The notes below the pieces were generated by a model. That model was given only the letters and a program-made list of their open reading frames with translations, was not told where the DNA came from and did not search any database. Made by a program: the position numbers and the translations under genes. From an uncultured Bacilli bacterium (GTDB taxonomy: Bacteria; Bacillota_I; Bacilli_A; RF39; UBA660), in contig CALVIK010000010.1 in the NCBI GenBank assembly GCA_944329545.1, positions 1 through 30,531 on the forward strand: a stretch of DNA of 30,531 bases, in the 5' to 3' direction. Of the stretch, positions 30,396 through 30,531 are shown piece after piece (within the stretch, counting starts at the first letter, position 1; every line of letters begins with the position of its first letter).

Positions 30396-30531
30396 CTATG
30401 CTTCCGGAACAAATGGATCTTCCAAAGTTCCCTGCCCAGATAAGGTGAGGCCAGAGCTTAGATATGCGGCCGGCCGAACGCCGCCAGAATCGCTCGCGTT
30501 GCTGCTGTCGAGGAGGTAGCCAGCGGCACGG
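30396..30531 (-). CDS. DGR target protein, C-terminal end (variable C-type-lectin-like domain), cut by the right edge
   Basis: The last 44 residues before a TAG stop at 30396-30398. They read GYLLDSSNASDSGG, then VRPA, then a conserved tail with LSSGLTLSGQGT and EDPFVPEA at the end. The first part is the variable repeat: it aligns to the TR with changes only at template adenines apart from one silent base, GGT to GGC. The GVRPA end and the SG-x-GT-x2-(D/N)P tail are common in C-type-lectin-fold DGR targets. The protein is probably surface-exposed or secreted, but its N-terminus is outside the window. Codons are GC-rich (CTC, CCG, GCC, CGG), unlike the rest of the window. Confidence 0.88.
   Translation of the reverse strand, partial: RAAGYLLDSSNASDSGGVRPAAYLSSGLTLSGQGTLEDPFVPEA
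30468..30531 (-). repeat. DGR variable repeat (VR), continuing past the right edge
   Basis: This aligns to 30122-30182 with one 3-base gap. All differences but one fall at template adenines: A to G, A to C and A to T are all seen. The first 12 bases (GGCCGGCCGAAC) are identical to the TR and would be the initiation side of mutagenic homing. Confidence 0.92.

Noticed and set aside
30259..30519. Plus-strand open frame of 86 codons across the target gene
   Set aside because: It is the antisense shadow of the GC-rich target 3' end and the TR flank. It has no ribosome binding site, and its sequence is Arg/Ser-rich as expected of a shadow.
1..30531. CRISPR arrays, tRNA or rRNA genes, insertion sequences
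   Set aside because: No regularly spaced repeats, tRNA cloverleaf, rRNA sequence or transposase was seen. The only direct repeats found are the 36-bp pair and TR/VR.

Overview
The window is AT-rich, and every gene I can support lies on the minus strand. It looks like the chromosome of a low-GC Gram-positive bacterium of the Bacilli/Erysipelotrichia type, probably an uncultured gut-type lineage. Supporting signs are strong AGGAGG-type ribosome binding sites, Firmicutes ribosomal operon order, zinc-binding S14 (type Z), no rpmD between rpsE and rplO, a sortase with a cell-wall-anchored protein, and the standard genetic code (TGA works as stop, TGG codes Trp). The exact taxon is inference.

Layout in window order: (1) 1-41, the start of an exported protein cut by the left edge; (2) 214-2226, a HelD-like helicase bracketed by a perfect 36-bp direct repeat; (3) 2453-3905, a thioester-domain surface protein and its sortase; (4) 4006-5518, a pseudouridine synthase and an RNA methyltransferase; (5) 5566-5635, a promoter-hairpin-terminator unit that may be a small RNA; (6) 5759-7495, rpsI, rplM and truA; (7) 7500-8899, two degenerate ECF-type ATPase genes with no EcfT beside them; (8) 8952-11197, an SDR dehydrogenase and a helicase-associated-domain protein; (9) 11258-25143, the S10-spc-alpha ribosomal protein cluster including secY, adk, map, infA and rpoA, from a promoter and leader upstream of rpsJ to a terminator at the end of rplQ; (10) 25364-27801, a LemA/DUF2207 membrane protein pair; (11) 27909-30531, a diversity-generating retroelement (DGR).

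The DGR is the most notable element. Read on the minus strand it runs: 3' end of a variable target gene (VR at 30468-30531, gene continuing past the right edge), hairpins, template repeat (TR, 30122 upward), a structured non-coding spacer, a MutS-domain-I-like protein, an Avd-like four-helix protein, and a reverse transcriptase with the DGR signature IGNMTSQ and a YMDD active site. I compared TR and VR base by base. Over the 61 alignable TR bases, 12 of 20 coding-strand adenines differ, but only 1 of 41 other bases does, plus one in-frame codon gap. This is the adenine-specific mutagenesis signature. The small MutS-like gene keeps the Phe-Tyr-Glu motif that MutS uses to probe mismatches, which suggests a role in heteroduplex handling during mutagenic retrohoming.

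No tRNA, rRNA, CRISPR array or insertion sequence was seen.
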